64,000 nt of DNA, from the NCBI GenBank assembly GCA_014338405.1, contig JTDE01001515.1, positions 39,020 through 103,019 of the forward strand, given 5' to 3'. Shown here one piece after another: positions 11,701-26,700 of the stretch (positions are counted from its first letter, which is position 1; the number at the start of each line of letters is the position of its first letter). Both the position numbers and the translations under genes were made by a program. This stretch comes from Paragonimus skrjabini miyazakii (taxonomy: Eukaryota; Platyhelminthes; Trematoda; Plagiorchiida; Troglotrematidae). The notes under the pieces are model-generated. The model was not told where the DNA came from, did not search any database, and saw nothing but the letters and a program-made list of their open reading frames with translations.

Positions 11701-14700
11701 GGTGGTTTTATGAGTAACACAATGCGACTTCTCTAGTTTAGTTTTTCTGCGTTAAATCTAGACCAATGTTTACAACAACCTGACACCCTTTTTGCTTGCA
11801 CCCATGTCCATGTGAGTTTATTAAAAATTCTCTTATCCTGGTTAACATGTTGCTTATGATATTTAGTTCTACGTTGTGTTAAAAAGCACGTCCCAAGAGT
11901 TGGTCGCATAAATTCTATACCCACATTTAAAACGTGGGTGAATTTCTGTGAAAGTCTGATCAAAGAATGTGTAGTTAGGTGACGTAATCGGTTTGAAGTT
12001 GATGATATTTTAATTCAAAAGTTGTATCAGTTCAACATTTCCTAAACTGAAATAATGAACTTCACACAAAGGGTGACTCAACACTTTAGTAAACGTTTTG
12101 ATGGTTGTCAAGCTTGCTAGTTGTCATACGTTACAACGATGAATTATCCTTGCAAATGAAGCAATAGAAAAGGAATATAAAGTTTCAGGTAATGACTACA
12201 AGCCTTAAAAATGATATCTGCCTCTCTGACTACAACAGTTGCCTTTTGTCTGCCAGAATTTGTCGATTAATATTAAATGTCACTGATAAACATACATTCC
12301 AAAAGCAATCATTAAAGTTGATCCAAAAACGTTGATTGCAGCGCTCATCACAGTCACATTGCAACGAAACACGTAGTTAGTGTAAATGATGTTATTTTTT
12401 TTGACGTAATTTCGTGCCGTTTGCTTACAAAACATTCACCCGCGTGTCTTATAAGAAGCCCTAATTATTATCCAGTATAATTGTTGCATTTCCAAATTTA
12501 TTTGTTTCAAATGATTATTTTGAGTTTTTCATGAGTTTCCGTCACACCCTTACCGGTGTGTTTACTAATTTAGTATTTAACAGTGTTTCATTCAAACGTG
12601 TTGAAAGTGGATTGGACTTGAATCCATCTTGAGCGAAAGTTTCTCATATTTCGTCCGTGTTTTTTTATTCAGTATCAGTGTTTTGGAACAGTAGTCAAGG
12701 GCCCATTGATAAGACGATAATATATCTTGCGTTTTATCGGATTAATTGCCGTAGCATTGAGAACTGCAAACCAAGTTGGCTCCTCAGAATTATGGTGCCA
12801 GCTGACAAACAGGAATTTTTTATCGGTTGATCTATTCAAAATTTTATATGCAGACAGTGTTTTATTTAAAGGAGAAAAAATTGCAATAGGTTTGCAGTTT
12901 GATTATGTGTTGACCAAACTGTAAGCAGGCAAACAGGTAGTGAGAATTAGAACACTTCCCGTGAGTTTCATCACTCAACCAAGAATCCATGAATGTATTT
13001 GTTCTTGTCCAGGTCATTTCGTTAAGAATAAATTTAGGTTAGATCCGAACTAGGATTTCTAACGTTACGACTCATGTCTGTACGTCGTAAACTAGAAGAT
13101 CTATGACCAATGTTTCACTGTATAATCAAATTTCACAAATGGAAATAGTCAACTGGAACTCGATCTGTTTCGAATTTATACGGATCATTATGTTAGGAAT
13201 ATTATTTCAGTTTTTCAGATTTCCCGCTTACACAGAAATGATTGTATGTCCTGCAAAACTCTAAAATGTGTACCATCAATCTTGAAGAGAGTAGTTAATC
13301 AAAACTATTGGAAGTGTAAGACCACTCGTGTTGGATAAATAGAATGCACGTATGCAATACATACAAACCAAGCATAAATGCATTGGAGAATATTTTTGTT
13401 GCACTAAAACAAGTAAATTGAAACTCTCCGGGACACAAAAGTCAGTCTCCAGAAAGCTAAACCATTACAACCATATCCTTGAAGCGACATCAAGTTGGCG
13501 TTTCATGGATGATTCACGTTGGATCTTGAAAGACCAACAGTTATACGGTTGTTAGGTTTTTTATTAAACTTGGTTGGTTTTATGCGGTTACCTTTATTTT
13601 TTTCTAACATACAATTCGCACATACACTTTTGCATCTTCTCACTTTCCCAAACAGTTTTGCCGAAGCTGATTTATTATCATTCCAACAAGTTTTCTGCTC
13701 CGTTCAACAGAATAAACGGTGCACATCGACATTCTCAGATTCCACTTCTCTACAAGTCTCCGACTAGACATTAGATCGCTAATAACCTCACCAAAGATAT
13801 GACGGGATCAAATCAAACTTTTAGCTGTGATCTCATGAACAAGGCAAAGGTTGTCCAAGGACTGTAACAAAATGAACAGATGAAAAGTTTTAACTTCAGC
13901 TGATAACTTTTTGAGGTGAAAGTTCCTGTTAACATAAATTTAGTGTCTTCAACGAACCAAATAATCATTTGAATGCCTTTTCGTAGGCTAGGTTTATTTA
14001 AGCACGAAAGGTCTCACCAGTAGTAATACTTTTTTGTTGCGTAACTCTCCGTAATTCTTTGAACAGATGAAGTTACCACTTGAAGTGTACCGGTCGTTAG
14101 ACACATATTTCATGCTAGAACGATTTAGCGTCGGTGGAACGTCGGAAACCCAGATGACTAATAAACTAGACAAACTTAGAATAGCTTACTTTAATTTGGT
14201 CGTTGCACTGAATGTTGTAAGCAGTAAACATCTGCAAATATACATTAAAAATGCGTCAAATACCCAGCGCTCAAAGCAGGCTGAACTCAAGCAAAACTGC
14301 AAAAACGAATTTGTATCACTGTCTGTCTTAAGATTTCACAATTCGTTCGATAATCTTTTCCAACATGTTTTTTTCTGATTTGAAAGCTACACAAAAACAG
14401 GGAGAGCATGTAGAAACGAAACATAATTAGCAACCGCGTTGACAGATCTGATAATTTTTACCCTACCCATTTAGCTTTGAACCACGTTAAATGGTCTAAC
14501 TCTGCAAAAATTTTGTTTACCAGCCAAAAAATAGCACTAAAATTTTTGTGTACCAGTCAAAGGTGTGCAGTCACGTGTGGCCTACTGCTGAATCTAGCAG
14601 GAAGAATATAATCATTCGAAAACAACTATTATGACCACCTAGAATGCCAAGCAATATCTTCACGCGGCGGGACATAGTTAACTTCGTTGGCATGAATTCA

Positions 14701-17700
14701 CTGAGCGAAATTCGCAATCAGCCTGCAAAGTTTTCTGTCAGTTAAGCAGTAGAATTATGAACCAAAAGGTGACAAACGTATGTTACAAATATGTAGACTA
14801 AATGGATTTTTGTGAGATACCTGTGTGAATATCAGTTGTATAAAGCTGATGCACTTTTTACGTTTGTTATTGCGGATATAAACTTACTATCCTAAACTTG
14901 ACTGTAAATGACCAGTGGATTAGAAATTTTGTCTTCTTCATTCCGTCGAACAGATGCAAATATTTTAGTACTTCGTAGAGCCTTCTTTTACCTGATAGCT
15001 CTTCTGAAACCTCAGGTTGTCAGTTTCTGATTAACTAAAGAATCTGGGGGTTTGAGTTCGCTGACTATTAAATTCGAGATCCTTCACCATCTCTTATTTA
15101 GAAGATGAGTCGAATTTAACCGAAGCATGCGTGATGCACTTAGAAACTATTACAGATATTATTGTAGAAACCGTACATGTAATATTATTCGTTATAGGAA
15201 ATACATTTATTTTGGATTTGGGGCTTAATTGACAGTAAAAATGCTTCATAATGATAAGAGATTTCAACGTATTGTATATGAATTCTGTACCACATTTATT
15301 TCTCAATAAGTAAAGCAAAGTTCTCACTTCAGTGAGACTATCTGTAAACCGTAGAAATGTTCACAGTGCTTGAAAACCGGAGATAAGCAAATCATATTTC
15401 TATACACAGGTCTCTGTGTCAGTTGCCAGTTTTAAAATAATGTTTGTCAAAAAATCTCAGTGATCCAATTGTTTTGGACAAGTTAAATGTCACGTTATTG
15501 TGTGCCAAGATGCCTGCGTTAAAAAATAATTTACTTACGGTTCCAGTATTCTTACAGAATATGTCATTATATCAACCAGTGAGAATTAAGTGATTAGCCG
15601 GTTATCGTGCAAAAACCTATCAATGTTCCTGTGTTGAATATGTTAAGGAAAGTCTCCGGTTTTTGTCATACATATTTAGTCAAAAAAAACCAATGAGGTA
15701 TTGGTGTAAACGGTTTAACCACACTTTCGGTTTGTGTGTGCAACCAAATGCCATAAAAAGTAAACTAAGTTAGTTCCATTGTCGTATAATTTCTTGGCTG
15801 TCTAACATTCCAACTTTGAACCAGACTTAAAGTGTGCAGGAGCAAGGCGTATTACTTGTGAGTCAGCTGTATTCAGTAGACAGAAGAAGCAACAACTTCA
15901 ACATTCTTTCATAACCCTTTTGAAGTTATCGATTCGACTTACTGAAAGAGAAACTGATTCCAGCAATTTGTCATTGCCGTCCTAGGCTGTTATTCAGAAA
16001 TCAGCCGACCTATTGATCAGGCGCTGTTTGTGGTGAGACTGATAGAATGAAATGCAAGGACGAGGTGTTAGTAGTTAACTAACTTTGGTACAATTTTAAG
16101 TCTTACCGTTACTTCTAAAGTACAGTAATGCGAAATATCGTGGCATCTAACGCAAAATTTTTGAAAGATTTGCAAATGTCACATGAAGTAAATGGCAAAG
16201 CATAACCTAAGGAAATTCAACACACAACAACCGGTCATCGACTTACGGCAGTATGGCACAAATGTTCCGCGTGATGCAGGTCGACATGTCTAATTAGGAT
16301 TAGCGGTTGTTGAAACAATTTTTGGACACTAACCAGCAGTATGAAGGGGTATGAAAATTAGTGTTGAACTGTGATGTGCGTTTGTTAGCCCCTAGCTCGG
16401 TTTTGAAACATAACAGTGTAACCGCGATAAATAGCACGGTTTATAACTTACATGAATTTTTAGTTTAATGACCCTCGTGTTCAAAAAATGGGTCCTGAAG
16501 GAAAAGAAGTCTGGTTTATCCACAAGCATGTTCTAGATTCAAGGAAACAGAACGTACTAAGTGACTAACTGACTCTTACCAGGTATACTTTAAATTAAGC
16601 GCGAGTGGAAGTGCAAGTAAAGTAATGTTGAGCAAAATATACATCAACTACTTCTGACTTACTTACTGTCTACTACTCACTGCTTTATATTAACAGGTGC
16701 AAAAACGGGAAAATGCAGTATTCAAAACAATGAGAGCTTTGGTACATGCGAAATCTATTCCTGGTGTCCACTGGAAAATGATACACTGCCACTTGGAAAA
16801 ACTAAATACATTTTTCCTATGGTTGTGAATTTCACTTTATTAATCAAGAACGACGTGACCTTCGAAAAATTCAATGTCCGCAGGTAGGCCGTGGTATATT
16901 TTTTTGTAAATAAATTGATTTTAGGCTGAATTTTTAACGTAACTAGGAATTGTGTTACAGAATAAAATGGCTTCATTTGATCCAGTGGTTAATTTTCAGT
17001 ACAATAAGACTGATCACTTTGCGTAATGACAGTCGATGTGTAATCGGTACTGATGTTTAACTGTTACTTATGGAAAGCTTCGCATACTTTGAAGTAAAAC
17101 ATCGGATCGAATCAGATTGAATCACGTCGTAAGGAAATAGAAACGAAGTTGTGAACATGGGGTCTGAATTTCAGTTGCGCCAAGTCAATGATCTCTTGCA
17201 GATAATGCAACTTGACTTAAAGGAAAGGTTTCAGATTACGTTAGCTGTTGTTCCCCCAAAACAGGTGACCGTGAGCTAACGTTTTTGTCTATGAATCACG
17301 TGGACTACCAGGGTTTATGAGACAATAACGCACACTATACTACTGAAGAAAAAAAATACTTTTGCCTATACATTCCTGTCCCAGTGTTTTTCAAAGAGTG
17401 AATTCCGTTAACCGTTTAAAAAACTATAAGAATGATTCAAAGTGTATGAACAAAATGTGGTGTGGAAGAAGTTGAGGGTGGATGATATTGGGAAACCGGA
17501 ATAAAGAAATATAAAATCAGCATTTTAAGAAGTAGTCAGATTTTATCATCTGCAATAGTATGCATGAGTGAATCGGAGGTTTGTCTCACTTAAGTTTTCA
17601 GAATTTACGGAGGTGTTGGCAGTGCCTACCGTGTTGGACAGTTACTTAGAGTATAGGACAGCATATTCTCCACATGTGGTAAACGTTCTGCTTGTTACTG

Positions 17701-20700
17701 TGCTTTCCCAGAATGGCTCCTTATGCTTACAATATTACCATGTATGAGAATCTCTGCTAGTGGATGGTCTTCTATGTGAAAAACGACAGGGAATTAGAAT
17801 TATATTTCATCTGTGACATTTATAGTTCATTGAGAATTCCGCAAAAGTTTCCAGCTTCTCTAGATTATGAGAATATCTAATTTATTTGATTCTGCCTATG
17901 GTCTGCTTTTGGACTGCTCATTATGTACCGTCTGTCTTTGAAATGTATATAATTTGGTGGTAAATAGAACGTCTTGTCGGGACATAATCGGCTCGAGTCA
18001 GACTAAACGTGTTTACATTAGTTCGGACACAGAAGCATCAGTACAATGTTTGGTCGTTAGATTTAAAATCATGTTGCGGATCGACAAGCAATGTGTAGTT
18101 GCTGGGGAAATCACTTAAGCTTATCTGGAGGGTGAAATTTTACAAAGTTATTTCCAACAGTATATTGGCTATAAATACATCAGTTTTATTTTGAAATGGG
18201 CTAATTTTGAAGTCAGATACATACTCTAACAAGAAATAATTTTCATAAAAGGTTTACGTTTTTTACCAAGTACAAAATTGTATCTGGCTTAAATATAACC
18301 GACCAGGCAGCATTCAGTTAAATTAAGAGGATGAACGATTTGAAGAAGTGTTGAATCGCTTAAACCGACTTTTACAAACCAGCGTGAGTTTGCTTGATAA
18401 AATCCTTGTTATCGTTAGAACCTGGCTGAGGTCGCTGGTTTATGTTCTTCCTAACCGTTCGCTTTTTAGTCGGGGAGGAACTGACTAAATAATTCCATTA
18501 GTGTACAGGATTTTCTCAACTGTTCAATCTGTTATCAGGTTGAATGATACATATATCTGTATATGGTTATCGGCATCCGAAACGGGTTAGCCTGTTAGTG
18601 ACCGAAACCAAAGGACGCTTGCGTTTACTTATTAGCAGAAGTGGCTTGCGCTGAACCACGCGTGATTCCACCCATACATTACATATGCAGTGTAAACCCG
18701 GAGAAATAAGACCGGGAGGCATGTGCTTAAGGCCTTTCTACCCAGCCGGCCAATGTTGGTCAGCCAGTTGAATTGATAGCACGAAAAGGAAACCCTTACT
18801 ACTCGGAAAATAAACAAAGAGAGACTACAGTGACAAGATCTAAATTGAGAGGAAAGTTATGTGAAATGTAATACAAAAGGAATTTCGGTATACGAATGCA
18901 CGTTACTGCATTTCAGAGAGGATGAGAATTTAGAGCAGAATTCAGATTGTACTACGAAAACAACAGGCAAACCATTCACCATACAATACATCAACAAAGC
19001 TGACGAGAAGAACGAATAGAAGACCGCAGATAATCAAGTTTCTGAAAGGAGCAGCAAATTAGTGACCAAACGACCATGGTCTTGGCCAGTGCAATCATTT
19101 ACAAAAATAGAATAGATTTATCGATTAATCTAACTGAACCTAACGTTCTTGTCGTCCCTTCGCCGACGGTGCACTATGAGTATGCTGGTGACCTAGTAAT
19201 CCAAGGCGGTCGGCGCATTCGCGGTTGCACACATCGCGGCGCCATATAGTCATGTCACCACGACCTATGGCACCGATGGTTCCCTTGCGCACGGCACGCT
19301 TTCGTTCTCAGCCGAGGAACAACGACCCGGTAAACCTGCGGACATCTGTTCGAATCGTATTCCCCCAAACCGTCCAGCTCGACGATAAGTCTCCCAGCAT
19401 CTGCGATCAATGCTACAGTGTGAAAGATTTACCTACACAATATCCTAGTATCTCCGCTTTTGACCACCACGATCTCGTTTACCTGGCGTCAGTTGTCCGT
19501 ATAGCAGCTGCCTTTGAATACGGCCATCGCCCATCCGATCGACGTGACCCAGTCAACGAAGCTGATTGAACATCAACAGGGCATCCATCCCGTTCATGTC
19601 CGCTCGCCGCAGTACCGCAGTGTTAGAAACCATGTCCGACCACTGAATACCCAAGATGAGTCTTCGATATTGCAAATGAAATCGGCTCAGATAGCGCACG
19701 TTCCGCTGATACAATGTCCACGTTTCACTGCCATACAGCAATATAAGCAGTACCGTTGCGCGGTAGACAAAGCGCTTAGTGCTCGGCTTTAGGCTGTGGT
19801 TCTTCCACACACGTCCTTCAAGACGTCCGAAAGCAGTACTAGCCTTTGCCACACGAGCTCTCAACTCACGGTCCACGGACAGATCGGTGGACAGACTGCT
19901 ACCCAAGTACCGAACATTCGCACAACTACAGATAACGTCTCCATTGATGCGAATTTGAAGTGAAGGTGCACAGACAGCACCCCTGCCCGAAAAAGGCTGA
20001 AAGAAGACAAACGTCTCATCTGTGTTGATGTCCAATCAGGAATTGGATGCCGCGGGCGCGAAGGCTTTCGCTAGGCGTTGCAGTTCTTCACTCTGTGCCA
20101 ACAATACGCTGTCATCTGCGAACAGAGGCATGCGCATCGTTGATATATGTAGTCGGGTTGGGACACCAAAACATATATATCCGTGCGGAACTCACTCTGA
20201 AAGCCGTTCTCCACCGAGTCCTGAAGAGCAACCGATAGCACGGCAGTCAAATATAGACAAAATAGGATTGAGGCTAATACACATCCCTGCTTCACGCCAG
20301 TGATAATGTCAAAATCATCAGAGGCCGATCTACATAATTGTATATTCGCCATCATGTATACGTACAACAAACTTATCAAGATAGCTAACTTACCTGGACA
20401 TCCAAACTTGCCAAGCACTGTCGACTACGTTTCGCGGCTCACGGAATCTTGGACCCTAGTGAAGTCCACGAACAAGGCATGCAGATGTTCGTTCCGTACC
20501 CGGAATTTATCCTGAATTTGCCAAGCAGCAAACATCAGGTCGATCACACTCCGACTCGTCTGGAATCTGCATTGTTTCTCAGGAACATTTATCTCCAAGT
20601 CTTCCGTATTTAGCCGGTTCAGAATGATTCTGGCAAGCTTCTTGCCTGCACAGATCAGCAAACTTCTGCCCCGATAACTGTCGGGGCATCGCTTGCTATT

Positions 20701-23700
20701 CTTACTTATGAACAAGGGTACGATAAGGGTATCTTTGAATTCATGCAGTATTACCTCTTACTCCCAGATGGAGTGAACCAGCTGGGGTGGTATATGTACC
20801 AACGCCGGTCCGCCATTCTTCAGAATCACACCTGGCAGTCCATATTCGCCTGCAGTCTTCCCGCTGCGCATTTGACCAATCGCTGTCCACGACTTTAGTA
20901 AGTCTTGGATGAGATCAAGTGAGGGTTTGATGGATTGTTGCTGTAAACCGTTCCCGGCCGCCCATTCAACAGTAGCACGGCGGTTTAGTAGGCTACCAAA
21001 GTGTTTGCGCCAGACCTTCATGCTGTCCTCTGGTTGGGTGCAAGACTAGCCGGCGTCTACGTCTACCGGTGCTTTAGTGTACAGAACGGACGGACCAAAG
21101 ATCGCTTGAAGTTAATCGTAGAACTCTTTATGTTGTCGACGATCTGCGAAGCCTAGCATCCGCTCGCCCTGCTTTAACCACCAGTTGTCCTTGATTCCTT
21201 GAACACATTCGGTCAGTTGGCGGCAGATATTCCGGAACGTAACCACCTTCGCTACATTGTCTGGGTCCACTGTGAGGGCAGCAAACGCAGCATTCTTTTC
21301 GTTACAATTAAGAGAAAACTACATTGTTGTCGTTGAACCTGTTTGGGCGTTTCTGATGTCCCATATCGATCGCTTCTGTGGTTGTTGCCTTGATCCGTTC
21401 CCTCATGAATTGCCGCACACCCTCGGGGTAGTAGATACAAGAGTGCCGTGCAGACGAGCGACAACTGCACGTCGAATGGCATTCTTTGTCTCGCAGTTGT
21501 CCGGTCAATTGACGTTCGACTTGTGTTGTTGTCCGGAAAATTTACAATGAACATGCTTACAAAAATGAATAAACGATTTAGTCCTGACCAGTCTATGATC
21601 TATGTTATATTCAGCGTCGCGCATCACTCGCGTGTTACGCACTTCGCGAAGGTCGCGCTCTCGCACAGTAACTTAGCCAAGCAGATGATGATCGTTTCGT
21701 GGATGAACCAACGTCCTGATATCGCTCGTATACAGCTGAAATCGGGTGTGTGTGATAGTCAGCTCGTGAGTAGCACATGAGTGGGGCACACGATCACCTT
21801 TCTCGTTGACTGAACCAATGCCGTAGGGTCCGAGGACCTCTGGTCAGACTACCAGGTCCCATCCAACACCAAGGTTCAGCCATCCAGAACAAACAGTTGG
21901 TCACTCAGCGGTGTTGACCAAATTGTGGAGGACAGCTGATCACAGAACTGTTGCTTTGTATCATAATGGTGATACATAGTTAGACTATAAACATTGATAT
22001 ATTTGGCACACTTACCTCGATCGAGTCACAGGTGCATAGACAGCATTCGAAGGCTGATGCCATGCGGTTTGTCTGTCATTAAAGCACTGACATGATCAGT
22101 GACTACTAGACAGACACCATACTCCCCAGCACCGTCTGCTGGGTAACCTATTTAGTAGAAGGTGTACCTTGCACCTTATTTCTGCAGCCTACCTTAGTTC
22201 TCAAGCCTTGTCTCGCTCAAGGCTGTTACGTCGATTCCATAACGAAGCAGTTTTATCGCGATCAATGTGGTGCGCCGTTCTGGCCCTTCTGTGGTGCTGC
22301 ATCGATCCAGTGGCGTGCACACATTGCACGTCTCGATGAAAAGCTTATTGCGTCCCCGGTCCTATCTCAGCATTATCTGCTCAACGATCTATTTTGGAAG
22401 AGTGGTATGAGGGTAAGTATCTGGCAGTAGCATATTTTCGCCTATCTACCCTGTCATTTGCAGCAGATTAGGCGACCCGGTTTATCCTGCGCGATGGCCG
22501 AAGCAGTACGATATTTGGTTTATTTTGTATCATTATGTTTTATGTGGGCTTGGGATACTGCTAGGACGTCCAGACCCAGACAGGAGAGCGATTACGGCCC
22601 TCAACCAAAGCTTTTGGCTAAAATCCCGTACTGCAAGGTAGCAGATGACACGCACACACACACACGCATCAGCAACAATCATCTAGGGCAAGCTCGACAA
22701 TCACACCCCGGAAAATTCAGCACACTCACACAGGAACAATAATTTTTTACAAACAAACCTGTCCTACATAAAAACGAAATCAGACTGGGTAAAAACGACC
22801 ATCAAACCGAACCAAAACACAACACACTGGCAGCATCAACAACAAACACATCCGCCTTTTGTCCGGTTGCTTCCATTTGGTCAGTCTGACATGGCTGAAC
22901 CTGCAAGGACCGAGGTCACAGCCAGCACAACCCACCGCAGCAAAACAGAACACAAGCCTGAACACGACGCCAAGGTAACAGAAAAGGTCAGGTATGTGTA
23001 TACACACACATGTACGCACAGTATTCCCTCCTAGAGAGACCACTAAATAAATCTATCAGAGGTGAACTCTTTTAAGACAAAACTTGATCCCCGCATCAAA
23101 GACACAAGACATGTAGCGGATGCACATGTTATCATTTTGAAGGAGTTCATTGCGAACGTTATGACAGCTCACCTACGTTGTTGAACATTACACAATTAGT
23201 ACTACACTTACTACACCAATTCTGAACAGTTGTACAGTTGTTACTATCAAACAAGCTCGATTTTTGTGTTCATCATGTTGTCCTGATAGAATAACAAACT
23301 GGTTCATAAGGATGTTTACAGTCTCCGAATTACTAGTCTGTTTGAGGCTGCATCGCATTTATTCCACAGTGGTTCAATTTTATCTATAGTGTTCGAGTTA
23401 TCTTAGTCACATCAAGCTGTTGTTAAAACTTTCTCAGATTTTGTCAGTTACATCCCTGCTTTCCAATGCGACACAATTTTGTGGCGATAACCGCCGTCAA
23501 TGATGTCTTATATGTATGACCTTTATTTCCACCGTTAACTTCAATACACTGCTGACCAGAAATGCTTGGCGATTCACGTCAGTAGTGCAGGCGTTTCATT
23601 CCTAAGATAACGGCACCATGTCGAATACTGCGCACTGCGTGATCTGCGAGTTGTGAGTGGTTAATGTTGAACGGATACCGCGTTGATGCCATGTCTGAAA

Positions 23701-26700
23701 GGAAGTCTAGACTGCCTTGTCTGTACAAAATTAAGTTACATCGTAGTAACTCCAAGTGTTACTAGTAGTTTAGTGTGGTAGGGATCAGTTGATGACATCG
23801 ACTGACCACTGACATGTGACATTTAAAATGTAACAGAATGACTAATATGTGTGAAATTGAAAATATACTGGCACCATCGGCTAAGAATAAAACGAGCTGT
23901 TTGCAGAATGGTAAGGTCAGTTGTCTGTCATATTTAGGACGGTATAATTGTGTTGCTAAACATCACATTATCTCCAGGGCAAAGTTGAACAACAGTGAGG
24001 ACAGAAATAAGTCCACTGTCAGATCTGAGAGGGGTATTTTTAGAGTGCTAGGATTCCACGAGAGATACATGAGATTGGACAAAACCGGTTTCTTTAGAGA
24101 AGTGGCCTTTCACGATGGGACCCTCTGCAACAAACCGTCTGTACGTGGGCGTGATTGTACTACAAGGTCTTATACTCAAAATCGATCACGCAAGATGAAG
24201 GGTTCATAAAGAAGACGATTCGGCACATTTAAGGCGCAGTAGATCATACACGGGCTCCGTTGATAAACATTGCTGACATATCCGGCGGCGTCCACAAAAT
24301 TACTAAGTGCCGGTTCTTGAGTTCGAACTTGAATGCACGTGTTGGCTTTGATTAAGCAGCTCCAATAATATTTACACAACACTTCAGCGCCTCCTATGGT
24401 TACTTCCATCATCTTTCATGTTGACCACCTGTGGTATAACAAAAACACCATGAACCTATAAAATCGATTATAGGAATCGGTGTTATATGCGACGCGCAAA
24501 CGGCAATCCTAAACATTTGACGTCTATCGTCCTCATTGCTGAAATGAGCTATAGCGCATTGAAGAGAGCAAATGGAAGACGGATAATCTGCGAACACCTA
24601 TCGAAGTAGGTTATGGTCAGAATCCATGTAGCAGGACAAACCTAAAAGATATAGAATACACTGCTGCTTTTCCGTGGGAGGTGTTATGTTGCTTGGGTTG
24701 ACAAACGTCACTCTGACAATTGAAATGCTATTGCTGTTCTCACAACTTCAAAAACTCTAGAAAGTTAACCAGGTGGATCAACTTATTCACTAGCTATAAT
24801 ATGCCACCATCACAGATGATAGCAAGTACCTACAAAACACAGAATAGTGTTTTGGACTTCCGGAGAGCAAAGCCCATCTCATTCAGAAGACATACTCAAG
24901 ATGCCTAGAGTTTAGTGTCTTGCCTCCAATTAGTAGCAGCCGAAGCCCAAATTTTTCGCAATTGGGTGTTTTCGAAGTTAAAAAATCTTCTGATCTACTA
25001 ATTGGTAACACAGTTTCAATAACTAATAAGGACGTCGGTGGATTTCAGCGTGAACTGTTTGGTAAATTCTGCTTGGCTAATCCATACCCTGGATCTCTCG
25101 CCGCATTCCTGGATGAGAGAATGAAAGTGGTGGGTAACGGAGTCAAAACTTACAATTTCCGAGCTTTCAGTATGGCTTCCTAGCTCAGCTGGCGTTCGAG
25201 TATGCTGCTTCCGTCGTTGATTCAAATTTAGCTGAAGATCAGGTTTTTTACAATTGAGTCTCTTCTGAGCTACTTTTGAGTCAAATTTTTCTAGTAATAC
25301 CTCTCAGAACAGAAAGCCTGTAGAAGAGCGAAGAATGCTGCGCATAACAAATAAACCTCCATAAGGTGTTTATTATTTGGCTAAACCTTTGGAACTACAA
25401 AGGACCAACTATGAAGTAAAGTTGCTTAATTGAAAACGGTTGATTTTTATGAAGAAATCAACTCGGTTAAAGCGATGATGGGATTAGATTTGTTACTATC
25501 ATTCTCTACTGCTTTAATAGTATACTGCGAGAGGTTGAAAAGTGGACCATGGAGACAGAAAGGACGATGAGTTTTCTGTCAAATGAAACAATTCATTCAC
25601 TTATTCAAAAATTCTCACAGTGTTTTACTAAAAATAACCGCAAACGTGAGTGAACACTGAGCCGTTTGTTAGACCACGGATAAGGATCGGAGCAGAGTAA
25701 CAGACTTTCAAAATAAGTTGTAAGATTGTATACAAAGTGTTAGGTGGGCAATGGATTCTTCAATAAAACGGTAAATTTAACAAAGCATGAACGCTACATA
25801 ATGAACGCCCTTTCATGCTAAACAAAATAGGGCAGTTTTTCGTAAAAAAATGTGAATTTCATTGATAAATGTTGATTTGATTCTAACTGGCTGCAGTATT
25901 TACAAAAATCGTATTATTTTCACTCTGGTTTGTGATTGTGTATTGCATGGTAGGTTTTACTGACTAAAATTGCAGACGAGACGGATGTCGTGCATATTAT
26001 CAAATTTGCTGAGATTAATTATAACCTGGTCTTTGTCCACACATCTAACGAATACCGACTGGACCACTGGCTACTTGCTATTACTCATTATTTACATGTC
26101 TGTTAGTCACATGAGAATGTTACCTGATCGGACAAACTGTTATGAGCATACGATAAAAGTCCGATGTAAACGACAGCTAAAAGTAAATAACTTTTGACTT
26201 AGGCGTTTAATCCATTTGACGCAATGTCTGTATTGTGTAAACCTTATGTTCCATTGCTTGAACTATTGAGCTTAAATAACGATTCAAGTCATCAGTAGAC
26301 GTTGTTAGGACTGAATTCTAAGACACTTTGTACAGAGTGTCACATTAGTTCGTAAGATAAAAGTCAAAATTGCGATTACTGCTTTATCATATTAATTTCA
26401 AGAATGTTTGAAGAAAATGTCTCATTGTCAACAAACCATCTTAAGCAACATAATTACGGGTCAAATATATCGCATTTCAATGTGAATTTAGACAGACGTG
26501 TGGATGCACATATATATATATATATATGTGTTTGTGACCATAAACTCAGGTGGACCTGCTGGGTATACAGTCAATGCATAATTAGGCAATAAATCATCAT
26601 GACAACACCCTATGAAGTCCATATTCTGCTAACTGATATCCTCTGAATGGTTATCAGATAGTGAACAAAAAAAATGAAAAAAATGCAGTGCGACTCAAAA

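Larger units (their letters stand above)
3189..16696 (+). other. P2X intron 3 (about 13.5 kb)
   Basis: The intron is bounded by GTGAGC at 3189 and TTAACAG at 16690-16696. Its expansion comes in part from a PLE fragment, a LINE remnant and a tandem duplication, listed separately. No other host exon could be assigned inside it. Confidence 0.9.
19140..21560 (-). mobile_element. Non-LTR retrotransposon with C-terminal C2H2 finger, minus strand, decayed
   Basis: Running from about 21560 down to 19140: a linker ahead of RT (KVWRKHFGSLLNR), RT fingers, palm and thumb, a C-terminal LR-LGHV region, and a C2H2 finger (CNREC ... HQHTH) near 19155-19240. It is GC-richer than the host intron. At least three frameshifts and several stops make it dead. 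The endonuclease domain is missing, so it is 5'-truncated. The family is the common flatworm LINE with YRGISLL and GVKQGCVLA type RT; clade placement is inference. Confidence 0.88.

Noticed and set aside
19225..19792. Plus-strand open frames over the LINE C-terminal region
   Set aside because: They are the antisense of the minus-strand LINE, which has recognisable RT motifs.
23521..23600. GCACTACTGACG on the minus strand as a second SINE hammerhead
   Set aside because: Stem I and part of the core resemble the SINE motif, but no helix II hairpin or GAAA follows.
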